64,000 nucleotides of DNA from Achromobacter xylosoxidans (GTDB lineage Bacteria; Pseudomonadota; Gammaproteobacteria; Burkholderiales; Burkholderiaceae_B), in contig NZ_CP061008.1 of NCBI RefSeq assembly GCF_014490035.1, positions 3,100,001-3,164,000 on the forward strand. The letters run 5' to 3'. The position numbers were made by a program, and so were the translations under genes. The notes under the pieces were generated by a model. That model was not told the origin of the DNA. It searched no databases and saw only the letters and a program-made list of their open reading frames with translations. Below are positions 10,176-19,710 of this stretch, piece after piece (position 1 is the first letter of the stretch; each line of letters opens with the position of its first letter).

Positions 10176-11161
10176 GCCGGGACTCCTTCGGATTCGAGGA
10201 TGCAGCGCCATTGCTGGCCCGAGACGGCGCCATGCACGGGCACCTCATGGCGGCATTGCGGCTGGGCGTGCGGGCAGCGGTCGCGGAAGGCGCAGCCTTG
10301 CAGCTCGCCCACCAGCGCGGGCACGACGCCGGGTATGGTGCCCAGCGCCTCGCCGGGCGGCGTGCGACCGGGTACGGGGATACAGCCGAGGAGCCCCTGG
10401 GTGTAGGGATGACGCGGCGAGGCGAACAGTTCCGCCACCGGTCCTTCTTCCACGATCTGGCCCGCGTACATCACCGCCACCTGGCGCGCGATGCGCGCCA
10501 CCACGCCCAGGTCGTGGGTGATCAGCACCATGGCGATGCCCAGCTCGGCCTGCAGGTCGGCCAGCAGGCGCAGGATCTGCGCCTGGATGGTGACGTCCAG
10601 CGCGGTGCTGGGCTCGTCGGCGATCAGCAGTTCCGGTCCGCACATCAGCGCCATGGCGATCATCACGCGTTGGCGCAGGCCGCCCGACAACTGGTGCGGA
10701 TACTGCGACAGGCGCTGCGCCGCCGAGGCGATGCCGACCTTCTCCAGCAGTTCCACCGCGCGGTCGCGCGCCTGGCGCGCGCCGGCCTTGCAGTGGTGGA
10801 TGTAATGCTCGGTCAGCTGCTCGCCGATGGCGTAGGCGGGATTCAGCGCCGTCATGGGTTCCTGGAAGATCATCGCCATCTTGCTGCCGCGCAAGGCGTT
10901 GATGCGGCCGCCGCGCGCGGCCGAGAGGTCTTCGCCCAGCACCGCCAGCCGGCGCGTGCTGCGGCGGGCAGCCTTGGGCAAGAGCCCCATGATGGCCAGC
11001 GAGGTCATGGACTTGCCGCAGCCGGATTCCCCCACCAGGCACAGCGTTTCGCCGCGCCGGACCTGGAAGGACACGTCGCGCACCGCATGCAGCGGGCCGC
11101 GCGGCGTGGCGATGTCGACGGTCAGGCCCTGCACATCCAGCACGATGTCGGTGTCGCTCAT
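10172..11161 (-). CDS. dppD: oligo/dipeptide ABC transporter ATP-binding protein (DppD/OppD type)
   Basis: 329 residues. Walker A is [15 protein letters not shown]-loop [10 protein letters not shown], signature [15 protein letters not shown], Walker [13 protein letters not shown], switch His ITHDLGVV. The C-terminal [15 protein letters not shown] cysteines are typical of the peptide-transporter ATPases. It starts two bases after the permease stop and overlaps the next ATPase by four bases, forming a tight operon. It would power import together with the second ATPase at the inner membrane. Confidence 0.93.
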
Positions 11162-11163
11162 GC

Positions 11164-12075
11164 TCAGGCCCTCTCTTCAGGCGTCAGGAGTTGATGCAGC
11201 CCGTCGCCGGCCAGGTTGATCGCGAAGATCAGCAAGGCCAGCGCCGACCCGGGGATGGCGATCAGCCAGAACGAGAAGAACATATAGGCCTTGGCCTCCG
11301 AGATCATCAGGCCCCACGACGGCAGCGGCGGCTGCACGCCCAGGCCCAGGAAGGACAGGGAGGCTTCCAGCAGGATGGCGCTGGCGGCTTCCAGCGTGGC
11401 GATCACGATCAGCTGCGGCACCACGTTGGGCAACACTTCGCCCCAGACGATGCGCCAGGTGGACGCGCCCGCCGCCTGCGCCGCGGCCACGTATTCCAGC
11501 GAGCGCACCTGCTGGGTGGCGCTGCGCATCACCACCGCGTAGCGGTCCCACTTGAGCAGCCCCAGGACCAGGATCACCACCCAGAGCGAGCCGCCGACGA
11601 TGGCGACGGTGGCCAGCGCCACCAGGATCACGGGCATGGACAAACGGGTGGTGATCAGGAACGACACCGCCATGTCGACCTTGCCGCCGAAGTAGCCGGC
11701 CGCCATGCCCATGGCCGTGCCGATCAGGCCCGAGATCAGCGCCACGCTGATGCCGATCAAGAGCGAGATGCGGGCGCCGTAGAACAGGCGCGACATATAG
11801 TCGCGGCCCAGCTGGTCGGTGCCCAGAGGATGCAGCCAGGTGCCCTTGGCGTACCAGACCGGCGGCGCGGTGCGGTAGGCCAGGTCCTGATAATAGGGAT
11901 CGTGCGGCGAGATCCAGGGCGCGAACAACGCGATCAATACGATGACGAGCAGGATGCCGCCGCCGGCCAGCAGCGCCTTGTTGCGCCGCAGCCGCCGCCA
12001 GCGCAGGGCGGACGCGGACAGTTCCAGCGGCGCCGGGGCGCCGGGAGCGGACGGGGTAAGGGTAGGCGTGTTCAT
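11164..12075 (-). CDS. dppC: oligo/dipeptide ABC transporter permease (DppC/OppC type)
   Basis: 303 residues. A cytoplasmic N-terminal tail precedes the first helix (LLAGGGILLVIVLIALFAPWISPHDP, the OppC_N signature). The BPD_transp_1 core has several helices and the EAA-type loop (YVAAAQAAGASTWRIVWGEVLPNVVPQLIV). It lies one base from the upstream permease gene. It forms half of the membrane channel for the peptide importer. Confidence 0.92.
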   Translation of the reverse strand: MNTPTLTPSAPGAPAPLELSASALRWRRLRRNKALLAGGGILLVIVLIALFAPWISPHDPYYQDLAYRTAPPVWYAKGTWLHPLGTDQLGRDYMSRLFYGARISLLIGISVALISGLIGTAMGMAAGYFGGKVDMAVSFLITTRLSMPVILVALATVAIVGGSLWVVILVLGLLKWDRYAVVMRSATQQVRSLEYVAAAQAAGASTWRIVWGEVLPNVVPQLIVIATLEAASAILLEASLSFLGLGVQPPLPSWGLMISEAKAYMFFSFWLIAIPGSALALLIFAINLAGDGLHQLLTPEERA

Positions 12076-12076
12076 G

Positions 12077-12994
<918 letters not shown>

Positions 12995-13018
12995 AGGGCT
13001 TCCTCTTCGTTGGACTCA

Positions 13019-13047
13019 CGCCGGCCCGGCGCGATGCCGGGCCGGCG
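13019..13047 (-). terminator. intercistronic hairpin between binding protein and permease genes
   Basis: CGCCGGCCCGGC and GCCGGGCCGGCG form a perfect 12-bp GC stem with a five-base loop (GCGAT). No T tract follows, so full termination is doubtful. Such hairpins after periplasmic binding-protein genes usually stabilise the upstream mRNA or cause partial termination, giving excess binding protein. Confidence 0.7.
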
Positions 13048-13059
13048 CGGGGCCGTGCC

Positions 13060-14631
13060 TTACTTCCAGCTCATGTCCCAGAAGCGCACCAGTTCATCCG
13101 AATAGGGCTTGAAGTTCACGTCCTTGGTGGCCACGTAGTAGGCGGGCAGGGTCCACAGCGGCACCGCGTAGGCCTTCTGCGCGATCAGGTCCAGCGCCTG
13201 CTTGTAGGCGGCGTTGCGCGCGGCGCTGTCGATGGTGCGGTCGCCCTTGGTGAGCAGGTCGCGCACCTGCGCGTCGCGGGTGACGTCGTCGTTGCCGAAG
13301 GCGAAGTACACCGGCGTGGACGCGGACACGTCGTTGACCAGGTTGGAGCCCCAGGTCTGGTGCGTGAGCGAGGCCTTGTTGGCGCGGATCATGTCGCGCA
13401 TGGCGGCGTACTGCAGGAAGTTGAGCTTGGCGCGGATGCCGACCGCCTGCAGGTAGTTGATGATGGCTTCGGTCTGGTTGCGCTCGCGGTAGGCCACCAG
13501 GTCGATGTCGAAGCCATTGGGGTAGCCGGCTTCCGCCAGCAGCTTCTTGGCCTGGGCCGGATCGTACTTGTAGACCGGCGCGCCTTCCTGCGTGCAGCCC
13601 GTCTGCGAAGGCGTGCAGATGGTGTTGATGAGGCCGCCGCCTTCGCCCACGATGTTCTTCAACATGGATTCGCGGTCGATGGCGTGGATGATGGCGCGGC
13701 GTACGCGTTCGTCCTTGAGCTGCGGGGCCGGCGTGCCTTCCTGGATGTTCATCTGCATGAACACGATGCGCATGGTGTTGCCGGTGACCATCTGCAGCGA
13801 GGGCATGCCGCCCAGCTGTTCGGCCTGGTCCTTGGGTACGCTCATGATCAGGTCCTCGCCGCCCGAGATGACCTCGGCCATTTGCGTCTGGCGGTCGGGG
13901 ATGAAGCGGATCACCACCTTGCCGATCTTGGGCTGGGCCTTGGGCGAATCCTTGAAGTAATCGGCATTGCGTTCCAGCGTGATGGACTTGCCCGGCTGGT
14001 AATCCACCACCTTGTAGGGACCGGAGCCCACCGGCTTGGCGTTCATGCCCTTGGGGCCGACTTCCTGGTAGTACTTGGCCGGATGGATGGCGGCGGTGGT
14101 GGACAGGTATTCCTTGGCGCCGGGGAAGGGTTCCTTGGTGATCAGGCGCACCTTGTATTTGTCGATCTTCTCGACCTTGTCGATCCAGGCCACGTTCTGC
14201 TGCGTCACGGCCTTGTTCTTCGGATCCGCCACATAGTTCAGCGTGTAAACCACCGAGTCCGCATCGAACTCCTCGCCGTTATGGAATTTGACGCCTTCGC
14301 GCAGTTCGAATTCCATGGTCTTGTCGTCGACCTGCTTCCAGCTCTTGGCGAGCTGCCCCTTGTACTCGTTGGTGACCGGGTCGCGGTAGAGCAGGGTGTC
14401 CCAGACGTTGGCGGCGATGATGACGCCGATCCGCACGTTGTTGTAGTAGGGGTCCACGCTTTCTGGCGCCTGGTCGTAGGCCATGCGCAAGGTGTCGTCC
14501 TTCTTGCCGGCCAGCGCCGGCTGGGCCGCCAGCGTGGCGCAGGCCAGCAGGGCGGCAGCCAGGGCCTTGAGGGGGAGAGGGCTGCGCCAGGTCGGCGCGG
14601 ATGCTGCGGGGGTGACGCGGAAATCAGTCAT
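13060..14631 (-). CDS. dppA: peptide ABC transporter periplasmic binding protein (SBP family 5)
   Basis: 523 residues. The signal peptide is long, with hydrophobic core PLKALAAALLACATLAAQPALA, and the mature protein starts GKKDDTLRMAYDQAPESVDPYYNNVRIG. Family 5 signatures include LREGVKFHNGEEFDADSVVYTL and the lobe-hinge region VGSGPYKVVDYQPGKSITLERNADYF. It captures peptides or related solutes in the periplasm for the downstream permease. Substrate is unknown; the operon has an M20 hydrolase at its end, which favours peptide-like ligands. Confidence 0.92.
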   Translation of the reverse strand: MTDFRVTPAASAPTWRSPLPLKALAAALLACATLAAQPALAGKKDDTLRMAYDQAPESVDPYYNNVRIGVIIAANVWDTLLYRDPVTNEYKGQLAKSWKQVDDKTMEFELREGVKFHNGEEFDADSVVYTLNYVADPKNKAVTQQNVAWIDKVEKIDKYKVRLITKEPFPGAKEYLSTTAAIHPAKYYQEVGPKGMNAKPVGSGPYKVVDYQPGKSITLERNADYFKDSPKAQPKIGKVVIRFIPDRQTQMAEVISGGEDLIMSVPKDQAEQLGGMPSLQMVTGNTMRIVFMQMNIQEGTPAPQLKDERVRRAIIHAIDRESMLKNIVGEGGGLINTICTPSQTGCTQEGAPVYKYDPAQAKKLLAEAGYPNGFDIDLVAYRERNQTEAIINYLQAVGIRAKLNFLQYAAMRDMIRANKASLTHQTWGSNLVNDVSASTPVYFAFGNDDVTRDAQVRDLLTKGDRTIDSAARNAAYKQALDLIAQKAYAVPLWTLPAYYVATKDVNFKPYSDELVRFWDMSWK

Positions 14632-14719
14632 GGTGAGGCTCCTGTGGAAGTCACTGCACGTACTGCTTATCTGCCATCTTGTCGCGGGCGGCGCGGCCCG
14701 CTGCGCTGCCTGCGGCGGG

Positions 14720-15475
14720 TCAGCCGGAATCGGCCGCCGCCGCGGGCGGCTGGGTAAGGGTCTTCAACGCGGCCTCGCACTTGCGCTGCAAGTGCTGGCG
14801 CATGATGCCGGCCAGCCGGTCCGCGTCGCGCGCGTCCAGGGCCTCGGCCATCTCGATGTGCTCGCGCATCGCCAGATCCCATTTCTGGCGGTTTTCGTTC
14901 GAGACGAAACGCAGGTTCTGGATGCGCGCGTTCTGCGCGTCGTACAGCTGCTTGAGCAGGCTGTTGTGCGCGGCCAGGCTGATGCGTTCGTGGATCTCGC
15001 GATTGGTGCGGAAATAGGTGGGCAGGTCGTGGCGCGCGTGGCTGGCCATCATTTCGTAGGTCAGCGCGCGGATCTCGGCGATCTCGGTGGCCGTGGCCCG
15101 TTCGCAGGCCAGCCGGCAGGACATGGCCTCCAGCCCGCCGATGACCTCGAAGGCTTCGCGGATGTTGGCCTCCGACAGCGCCACCACTTGCGCGCCGCGG
15201 TTCGGCTCGATCTGTACCAGGCCTTCGGCGGCCAGCACGCGGAAGGCTTCGCGCAAGGGCGTGCGGGACACGCCCAGCAGGTCGCACAGGGTGCGTTCGT
15301 TCAGCCGCGTGCCGGGCGGAAATTCGCCCTGGATGATGCGTTCGCGCAGTTGCCCGGCCACCGTGGCCGGCAGCGTGCGGCCGTTGCCCATGCCGCGGGC
15401 CGCGGACGGCGGGGCGGTTTCGGCGGCCACGCTGGCGGCGCCGGAATCAGGCATCAGGCTGGAAACGCTGCTCAT
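14720..15475 (-). CDS. GntR-family (FCD subgroup) regulator heading the peptide operon
   Basis: 251 residues. A ~30-residue Ala/Ser-rich leader precedes the winged helix (LPATVAGQLRERIIQGEFPPGTRLNERTL, LLGVSRTPLREAFRVLAAEGLV). The C-terminal FCD helical domain follows, with metal-ligand style His and Arg residues (YFRTNREIHERISLAAHNSLL, MREHIEMAEALDARD). One of two CATTGGTATACAAAAAT copies starts over its own ATG (CAT at 15473-15475), suggesting autoregulation. It lies 5' of the binding-protein gene on the same strand, so probably the first gene of the operon. Confidence 0.92.
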   Translation of the reverse strand: MSSVSSLMPDSGAASVAAETAPPSAARGMGNGRTLPATVAGQLRERIIQGEFPPGTRLNERTLCDLLGVSRTPLREAFRVLAAEGLVQIEPNRGAQVVALSEANIREAFEVIGGLEAMSCRLACERATATEIAEIRALTYEMMASHARHDLPTYFRTNREIHERISLAAHNSLLKQLYDAQNARIQNLRFVSNENRQKWDLAMREHIEMAEALDARDADRLAGIMRQHLQRKCEAALKTLTQPPAAAADSG

Positions 15476-15656
15476 TGGTATACAAAAATTCCCCGTGTTT
15501 TGCGAGACTATAAACCCGTCTTTCGGTATCGCCTGATGGGTGTATACCCTAGGTTATTAACGCAAAAACAATGGGATAGAGTGACGCATGCCGCAAGTCC
15601 GCGCGTTGGGCAAGCCCTGCTTGTCTGCCCTGCGCTTTTCATTGGTATACAAAAAT
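15473..15656. promoter_or_regulatory. divergent control region with three GTATAC operator-like sites
   Basis: CATTGGTATACAAAAAT occurs twice in direct orientation, at 15473-15489 (covering the GntR start codon) and 15640-15656 (about 20 bases before the aminotransferase start). A third, more symmetrical GGTGTATACCC lies between them at 15539-15549. TTGTATACAA-like palindromes are typical FCD-GntR operators, so these are likely binding sites of the adjacent regulator. The identity of the sites is seen; their use is inferred. Confidence 0.65.
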
Positions 15657-15676
15657 ATTCCACTTTGGGACTACGC

Positions 15677-16873
15677 ATGCTTACCCTGAACAGTCATCCG
15701 TCCGGCCGGCATTTCCTGCAGATTCCGGGGCCGACCAACGTGCCCGACCGCGTGCTGCGCGCCATCGACCAGCCCACCATCGACCATCGCGGACCCGAGT
15801 TTGGGGCGTTGGGCCTGGCGGTGCTGGAAGGAGTCAAGCAGGTGTTCCAGACGCAGTCGCCGGTGGTGATCTTTCCGTCGTCCGGCACCGGCGCCTGGGA
15901 AGCCGCGCTGGTCAACACCTTGTCGCCCGGCGACCGCGTGCTGATGGTCGAGACCGGCCATTTCGCCAGCCTGTGGCGCAAGCTGGCAGGGCGGCTGGGC
16001 CTGGAGGTGGACTTCCTGGAAGGCGACTGGCGCCACCCGGTGGACGCGGCCGCCATCGCCGCCCGCCTGGCCGGCGACCAGGGGCGCAAGATCAAGGCCG
16101 TGTGCGTGGTGCACAACGAAACCTCCACCGGCGTGACCAGCGACATTGCGGCCGTGCGCGCCGCGATCGACGGCGCCGCGCATCCGGCGCTGCTGATGGT
16201 GGACACGATTTCGTCGCTGGGCTCCATCGACTACCGCCACGACGAATGGGGCGTGGACGTGACCGTGGCCGGCTCGCAGAAAGGGCTGATGCTGCCGCCA
16301 GGCCTGGCCTTCAACGCCGTCAGCGCGCGCGCCCTGGCCGCGGCCGACGAGGCGCGGCTGCCGCGCTCTTATTGGGACTGGCGCGAGATGCTCACCGCCA
16401 ACGCCCGCGGCTACTTTCCGTACACGCCGTCGACCAATCTGCTTTACGGCCTGCATGAAGCCCTGGCCATGCTGCGCGAAGAAGGCTTGCCGCAAGTCTT
16501 CGCGCGCCACCAGCGCCACGCCCAGGCCACGCGCCTGGCCCTGGCCGGTTGGGGGCTGGAGCTGCTGAGCCTGGATCCGGCCGCGCACAGCCCGGCGCTG
16601 ACCGCCGTGATCATGCCGCAAGGCCATGGGGCCGACGCCTTCCGCAAGCTGGTGCTGGAACGCTTCGACATGTCGCTGGGACAGGGCCTGGGCAAGCTCG
16701 CCGACCGCGTGTTCCGCATCGGCCACCTGGGCCACTTCAACGACCTGACGCTGTGCGGCACGCTGGCCGGCGTGGAAATGGGCCTGGCCGCGGCAGGCGT
16801 ACCGCATCGCGCCGGCGGCGTGCAGGCGGCAATGGAATTCCTGGCCGGGGCGCGTGCAAACGTCCCGGCCTGA
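15677..16873 (+). CDS. class V aminotransferase, alanine/serine-glyoxylate type
   Basis: 398 residues from ATG 15677 (open frame extends upstream but homology starts at FLQIPGPTNVPDRVLRAIDQ). Class V PLP fold: FPSSGTGAWEAALVNTLSPGD, the cofactor-binding VDTISSLGSIDYR, and the Schiff-base lysine in AGSQKGLMLPPG. These enzymes transfer the amino group of serine, alanine or aspartate to glyoxylate or pyruvate. It is divergent from the GntR-dpp operon and followed by a serine hydrolase, suggesting it handles an amino acid released from the imported compound. Confidence 0.88.
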   Translation: MLTLNSHPSGRHFLQIPGPTNVPDRVLRAIDQPTIDHRGPEFGALGLAVLEGVKQVFQTQSPVVIFPSSGTGAWEAALVNTLSPGDRVLMVETGHFASLWRKLAGRLGLEVDFLEGDWRHPVDAAAIAARLAGDQGRKIKAVCVVHNETSTGVTSDIAAVRAAIDGAAHPALLMVDTISSLGSIDYRHDEWGVDVTVAGSQKGLMLPPGLAFNAVSARALAAADEARLPRSYWDWREMLTANARGYFPYTPSTNLLYGLHEALAMLREEGLPQVFARHQRHAQATRLALAGWGLELLSLDPAAHSPALTAVIMPQGHGADAFRKLVLERFDMSLGQGLGKLADRVFRIGHLGHFNDLTLCGTLAGVEMGLAAAGVPHRAGGVQAAMEFLAGARANVPA

Positions 16874-16897
16874 GACACACACATAACGAGGGAAACG

Positions 16898-17950
16898 ATG
16901 AACACACTCATGCAGCAGGCGATCCAGTTCGCCAACGACCACGAATCCGCCTGGGACCGCAGCGTCAAGGGCAACTTCGGCGTACACCTGAACGATCCGC
17001 CGCCTTGGAACCGCCTGCTGGGCCCGATCCACGACCGCGGTCCCGTGTCGGGCGTGGTCACGGTGCGCGGCGAGACCATCGCGTCCTGGGGCGAGCCCGA
17101 ACGCGCCGACCTGACCTTCAGCGTGGCCAAGCTGTACCTGGCGATCCTGGCCGGCGTGGCCCATGACCGGGGCCTGCTGCCGGACGTGGATGAACCGGTG
17201 GGCAAGCGGGTGCCGGGCATCGGCTTCGATGAAGGGCAGAACGCCGACATCACCTGGCGTCATCTGCTGCAGCAGACCAGCGAATGGGAGGGCGAACGCT
17301 TCGGCGTATCGGACCAGGCCGACCGCTACCGGGCTGTCACCTTCGGCGTGCCGCCCGATGGCAAGAAAGGCGAGGCTCGGCCTCTGCAGCGTCCCGGCAC
17401 GTACTGGGAATACAACGACGTGCGCATCAACCAGCTGTCGTATGCGCTGCTGCACCTGTTCCGCAAACCCTTGCCCGAGGTCTTCCGCGAGGCCGTCACG
17501 CGGCCCATCGGCGCCAGCGAGAACTGGCAGTGGGTCGGCTACGACAACGCCTGGGTCGAGATCGACGGCCAGCGCATGCCGTCAGTGCCTGGCGGTTCGC
17601 ACTGGGGCGGCGGCATGTCCATCAGCGCCCGCGATCAGGCGCTGATCGGCCAGATGCTGCTGAACGACGGCATGGCCAATGGTCGCCGCATCCTGTCCAG
17701 CGAATGGATCCGGGATATGCGCACGCCATGCGCGATCGCGCCGTATTACGGCTATCTGATCTGGCTGAACCATGAAGGCCGCGTGTTCCCCAGCGTGCCG
17801 GCTTCCAGCTTCTTTGGCGTGGGAGCGGGTAGCTCGTTTACCTGGGTGGAGCCGGAACGGCAGATGGTGGTGATTGTGCGCTGGCTGAACTCGGCCTACG
17901 CCGACGCGCTGTTCGGCAAGATCCTGGAGGCTGTGGACGCTGGGGTTTAG
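16898..17950 (+). CDS. serine hydrolase of the beta-lactamase class C / esterase family
   Basis: 350 residues. The catalytic SxxK motif is S75-V-A-K78 (TFSVAKLY). The expected second motif Y-x-N appears near residues 172-174 as YND (TYWEYNDVRINQLSY), a deviation from the canonical YAN/YSN. A glycine-rich third motif region may be GGSHWGGGMS or the late FFGVGAGSSF. No signal peptide, so probably cytoplasmic. Relatives include D-aminopeptidases and esterases; in this cluster an amide or ester hydrolase for the imported substrate is plausible. It follows the aminotransferase by 24 bases. Confidence 0.82.
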   Translation: MNTLMQQAIQFANDHESAWDRSVKGNFGVHLNDPPPWNRLLGPIHDRGPVSGVVTVRGETIASWGEPERADLTFSVAKLYLAILAGVAHDRGLLPDVDEPVGKRVPGIGFDEGQNADITWRHLLQQTSEWEGERFGVSDQADRYRAVTFGVPPDGKKGEARPLQRPGTYWEYNDVRINQLSYALLHLFRKPLPEVFREAVTRPIGASENWQWVGYDNAWVEIDGQRMPSVPGGSHWGGGMSISARDQALIGQMLLNDGMANGRRILSSEWIRDMRTPCAIAPYYGYLIWLNHEGRVFPSVPASSFFGVGAGSSFTWVEPERQMVVIVRWLNSAYADALFGKILEAVDAGV

Positions 17951-17990
17951 ATCGTTGTTGGCTTGGCTTTTGATGTTGAGGATATCGGGG

Positions 17991-18262
17991 GGCTTCGAGC
18001 TTGCGGATGTCAGGGTTCTTTAGCCGCCGAGGCCACCCTGCGCCATTCCGATGCTCGCCCCAGTGGGGCTGCGCTTCGGATGGCTCCGGGCAGCCTCGGC
18101 TGACTCTCGCCTGATGCGATGGTTGTTCCCCGTTCATGGGCGGATGCCCTGAGCCGGTGGCCGGGCGGAGGGATCCGAAGCGCAGCCCCACCGGGGCGAG
18201 CATCGGAATCCCGCAGTCCGGGCGCCGGCGGCTCAAGAACCCAGCCTCGCAAAACCGAAACG
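17991..18262. repeat. tandem intergenic repeat, copy 1 (nested hairpin)
   Basis: The first of two direct copies of a ~272-bp unit (period 276). Inside it, outer arms 18014-18029 and 18226-18241 and inner arms 18045-18081 and 18173-18209 are near-perfect inverted repeats (37-base inner arm with one mismatch). The unit could fold into a long branched hairpin. Short open frames inside it follow the palindrome and have no coding character. Confidence 0.85.
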
Positions 18263-18266
18263 GCAG

Positions 18267-18540
18267 GGCTTCGAGCTTGCGGATGCCAGGGTTCTTTAGC
18301 CGCCGAGGCCACCCTGCGCCATTCCGATGCTCGCCCCAGTGGGCTGCACTTCGGATGGCTCCGGGCAGCCTCGGCTGACAGTCGCCGAATGCATTGGTCT
18401 CAGCCCCCGTTCATGGGCAGATGCCGTGAGCCGGTGGCCGGGCGGAGGGATCCGAAGCGCAGCCCCACCGGGGCGAGCATCGGAATCCCGCAGTCCGGAC
18501 GCCGGCGGCTCAAGAACCCCAGCCTTACAAAACCAAACGT
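18267..18540. repeat. tandem intergenic repeat, copy 2 (nested hairpin)
   Basis: Second copy of the unit, starting GGCTTCGAGCTTGCGGATG as in copy 1. Outer arms are 18290-18305 and 18503-18518; inner arms 18321-18356 and 18450-18486. It differs from copy 1 by scattered substitutions and a one-base deletion, so the duplication is not brand new. No gene was found between 17951 and 18643 apart from these repeats. Confidence 0.85.
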
Positions 18541-18643
18541 CAACAATCCACCCAAGAATGCCCTGGATGCGAATTTGACTGGCGCGGGCTTAACGTTGCA
18601 TGCTCCCGCCTAATCCATTTCCGTGAATGAGAGGAAGCCAACC

Positions 18644-19654
18644 ATGAACTACCGCCGCCTCGGCCGCAGCAATCTCCGCGTCTCTCCGCTCTGCCTGGGT
18701 ACCATGATGTTCGGCGAGCAGACCCCCGACGACGAAGCCGCCCGCATTGTCGCGTCCGCGCGTGACCATGGTTTGAACTTCATCGACACCGCCGACGTCT
18801 ACAACGGCGGCCGCTCCGAAGAAGTGGTCGGCAAGCTGCTGAAAGGCCAGCGCCACGACTGGGTGCTCGCCAGCAAGATCGGCAACGCCGTCGGTGTAGG
18901 CCCGAACCAGGCCCACTATTCGCGCCAGTGGCTCATGCGCGGCGTCGAGGAAAGCCTCACGCGCCTGGGCACCGACTTCATGGACATCCTCTACCTGCAC
19001 CGCGACTACCACGAGGAAAACCTCGAAGAAGCGCTGTGGGCGCTGGGCGACCTGATCCGCGCCGGCAAGCTGCGCAGCTTCGGCCTGTCCAACTTCCGCG
19101 GCTGGCGTATCGCCGAGGTCATGCGCCTGTGCGAAAAAATGGGCGTGCCGCAACCCGTGGTGTGCCAGCCTTACTACAACATGCTCAACCGCGGCCCCGA
19201 AGTCGAGATCCTGCCCGCCTGCAAGCACTACGGCCTGGGCGTCGTGCCCTACAGCCCGATCGCGCGCGGCGTGCTTACCGGCAAGTATCTGCCGGGCCAG
19301 GCGCCCGCGGCCGATACCCGCGCCGGACGTGGCGACCGCCGCATCCTGGCGACCGAGTTCCGCGAAGAGTCCCTGGAAATCGCGCAGAAGCTGGTCGCGC
19401 ACGCCGCCGCGCGCGGCACGCAGGCGGGCCATTTCGCCACCGCCTGGGTGCTGGCCAATCCCGTCATCACCGCGGTCATCGCCGGCCCGCGTACCCTGGC
19501 GCAGATGGAGGACTACTACGCGGCCCTGGACGTGAAGACAACGGCCGAGGACGAGGCCGTCGTCAATGACTGGGTGACGCCGGGCCATGCTTCGAGCCAC
19601 GGCTACAACGACCCAAACTACCCGTTCTACGGCCGCCCGGTAGCGGCGGCCTGA
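18644..19654 (+). CDS. aldo/keto reductase
   Basis: 336 residues from ATG 18644, with GAGGAAG upstream; the GTG at 18623 is less likely. AKR tetrad residues are visible: Asp in FIDTADVYNGG with the Tyr four residues on, Lys in VLASKIG, and His in LYLHRDYH. The C-terminal NADPH site has AGPRTLAQMEDYYAAL. It is an (alpha/beta)8 NADPH-dependent carbonyl reductase of the YajO/Tas-like branch; substrate unknown. Monocistronic, convergent with the MHS transporter across a hairpin. Confidence 0.92.
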   Translation: MNYRRLGRSNLRVSPLCLGTMMFGEQTPDDEAARIVASARDHGLNFIDTADVYNGGRSEEVVGKLLKGQRHDWVLASKIGNAVGVGPNQAHYSRQWLMRGVEESLTRLGTDFMDILYLHRDYHEENLEEALWALGDLIRAGKLRSFGLSNFRGWRIAEVMRLCEKMGVPQPVVCQPYYNMLNRGPEVEILPACKHYGLGVVPYSPIARGVLTGKYLPGQAPAADTRAGRGDRRILATEFREESLEIAQKLVAHAAARGTQAGHFATAWVLANPVITAVIAGPRTLAQMEDYYAALDVKTTAEDEAVVNDWVTPGHASSHGYNDPNYPFYGRPVAAA

Positions 19655-19677
19655 TACGGGCATAGTCCCAGGGTAAG

Positions 19678-19706
19678 AAGCGCCGGCCCGCATGGCCGGC
19701 GCTTTC
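19678..19706. terminator. bidirectional hairpin between convergent genes
   Basis: AAGCGCCGGCC and GGCCGGCGCTT form a perfect 11-bp stem with loop CGCAT, placed between the convergent aldo/keto reductase and MHS transporter genes. The T tract is short on both strands, so it is a moderate candidate terminator. Confidence 0.6.
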
Positions 19707-19710
19707 ACGT

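Noticed and set aside
14483..15676. In-frame 5' extension of the aminotransferase gene back to 14483
   Set aside because: The extension is antisense to the GntR gene and crosses the operator region; family homology starts just after ATG 15677.
15671..17455. Long minus-strand open frame (594 codons) opposite the aminotransferase and serine hydrolase
   Set aside because: It mirrors third-position GC bias of two well-identified plus-strand genes and has no recognisable domain.
17991..18540. Possible CRISPR array
   Set aside because: Only two long copies, no 20-50 bp repeats with unique spacers and no cas genes.
18010..18613. Several 60-160 codon frames inside the tandem palindromic repeats
   Set aside because: They exist on both strands because of the palindromes and repeat with the unit; no coding signature or ribosome-binding site.
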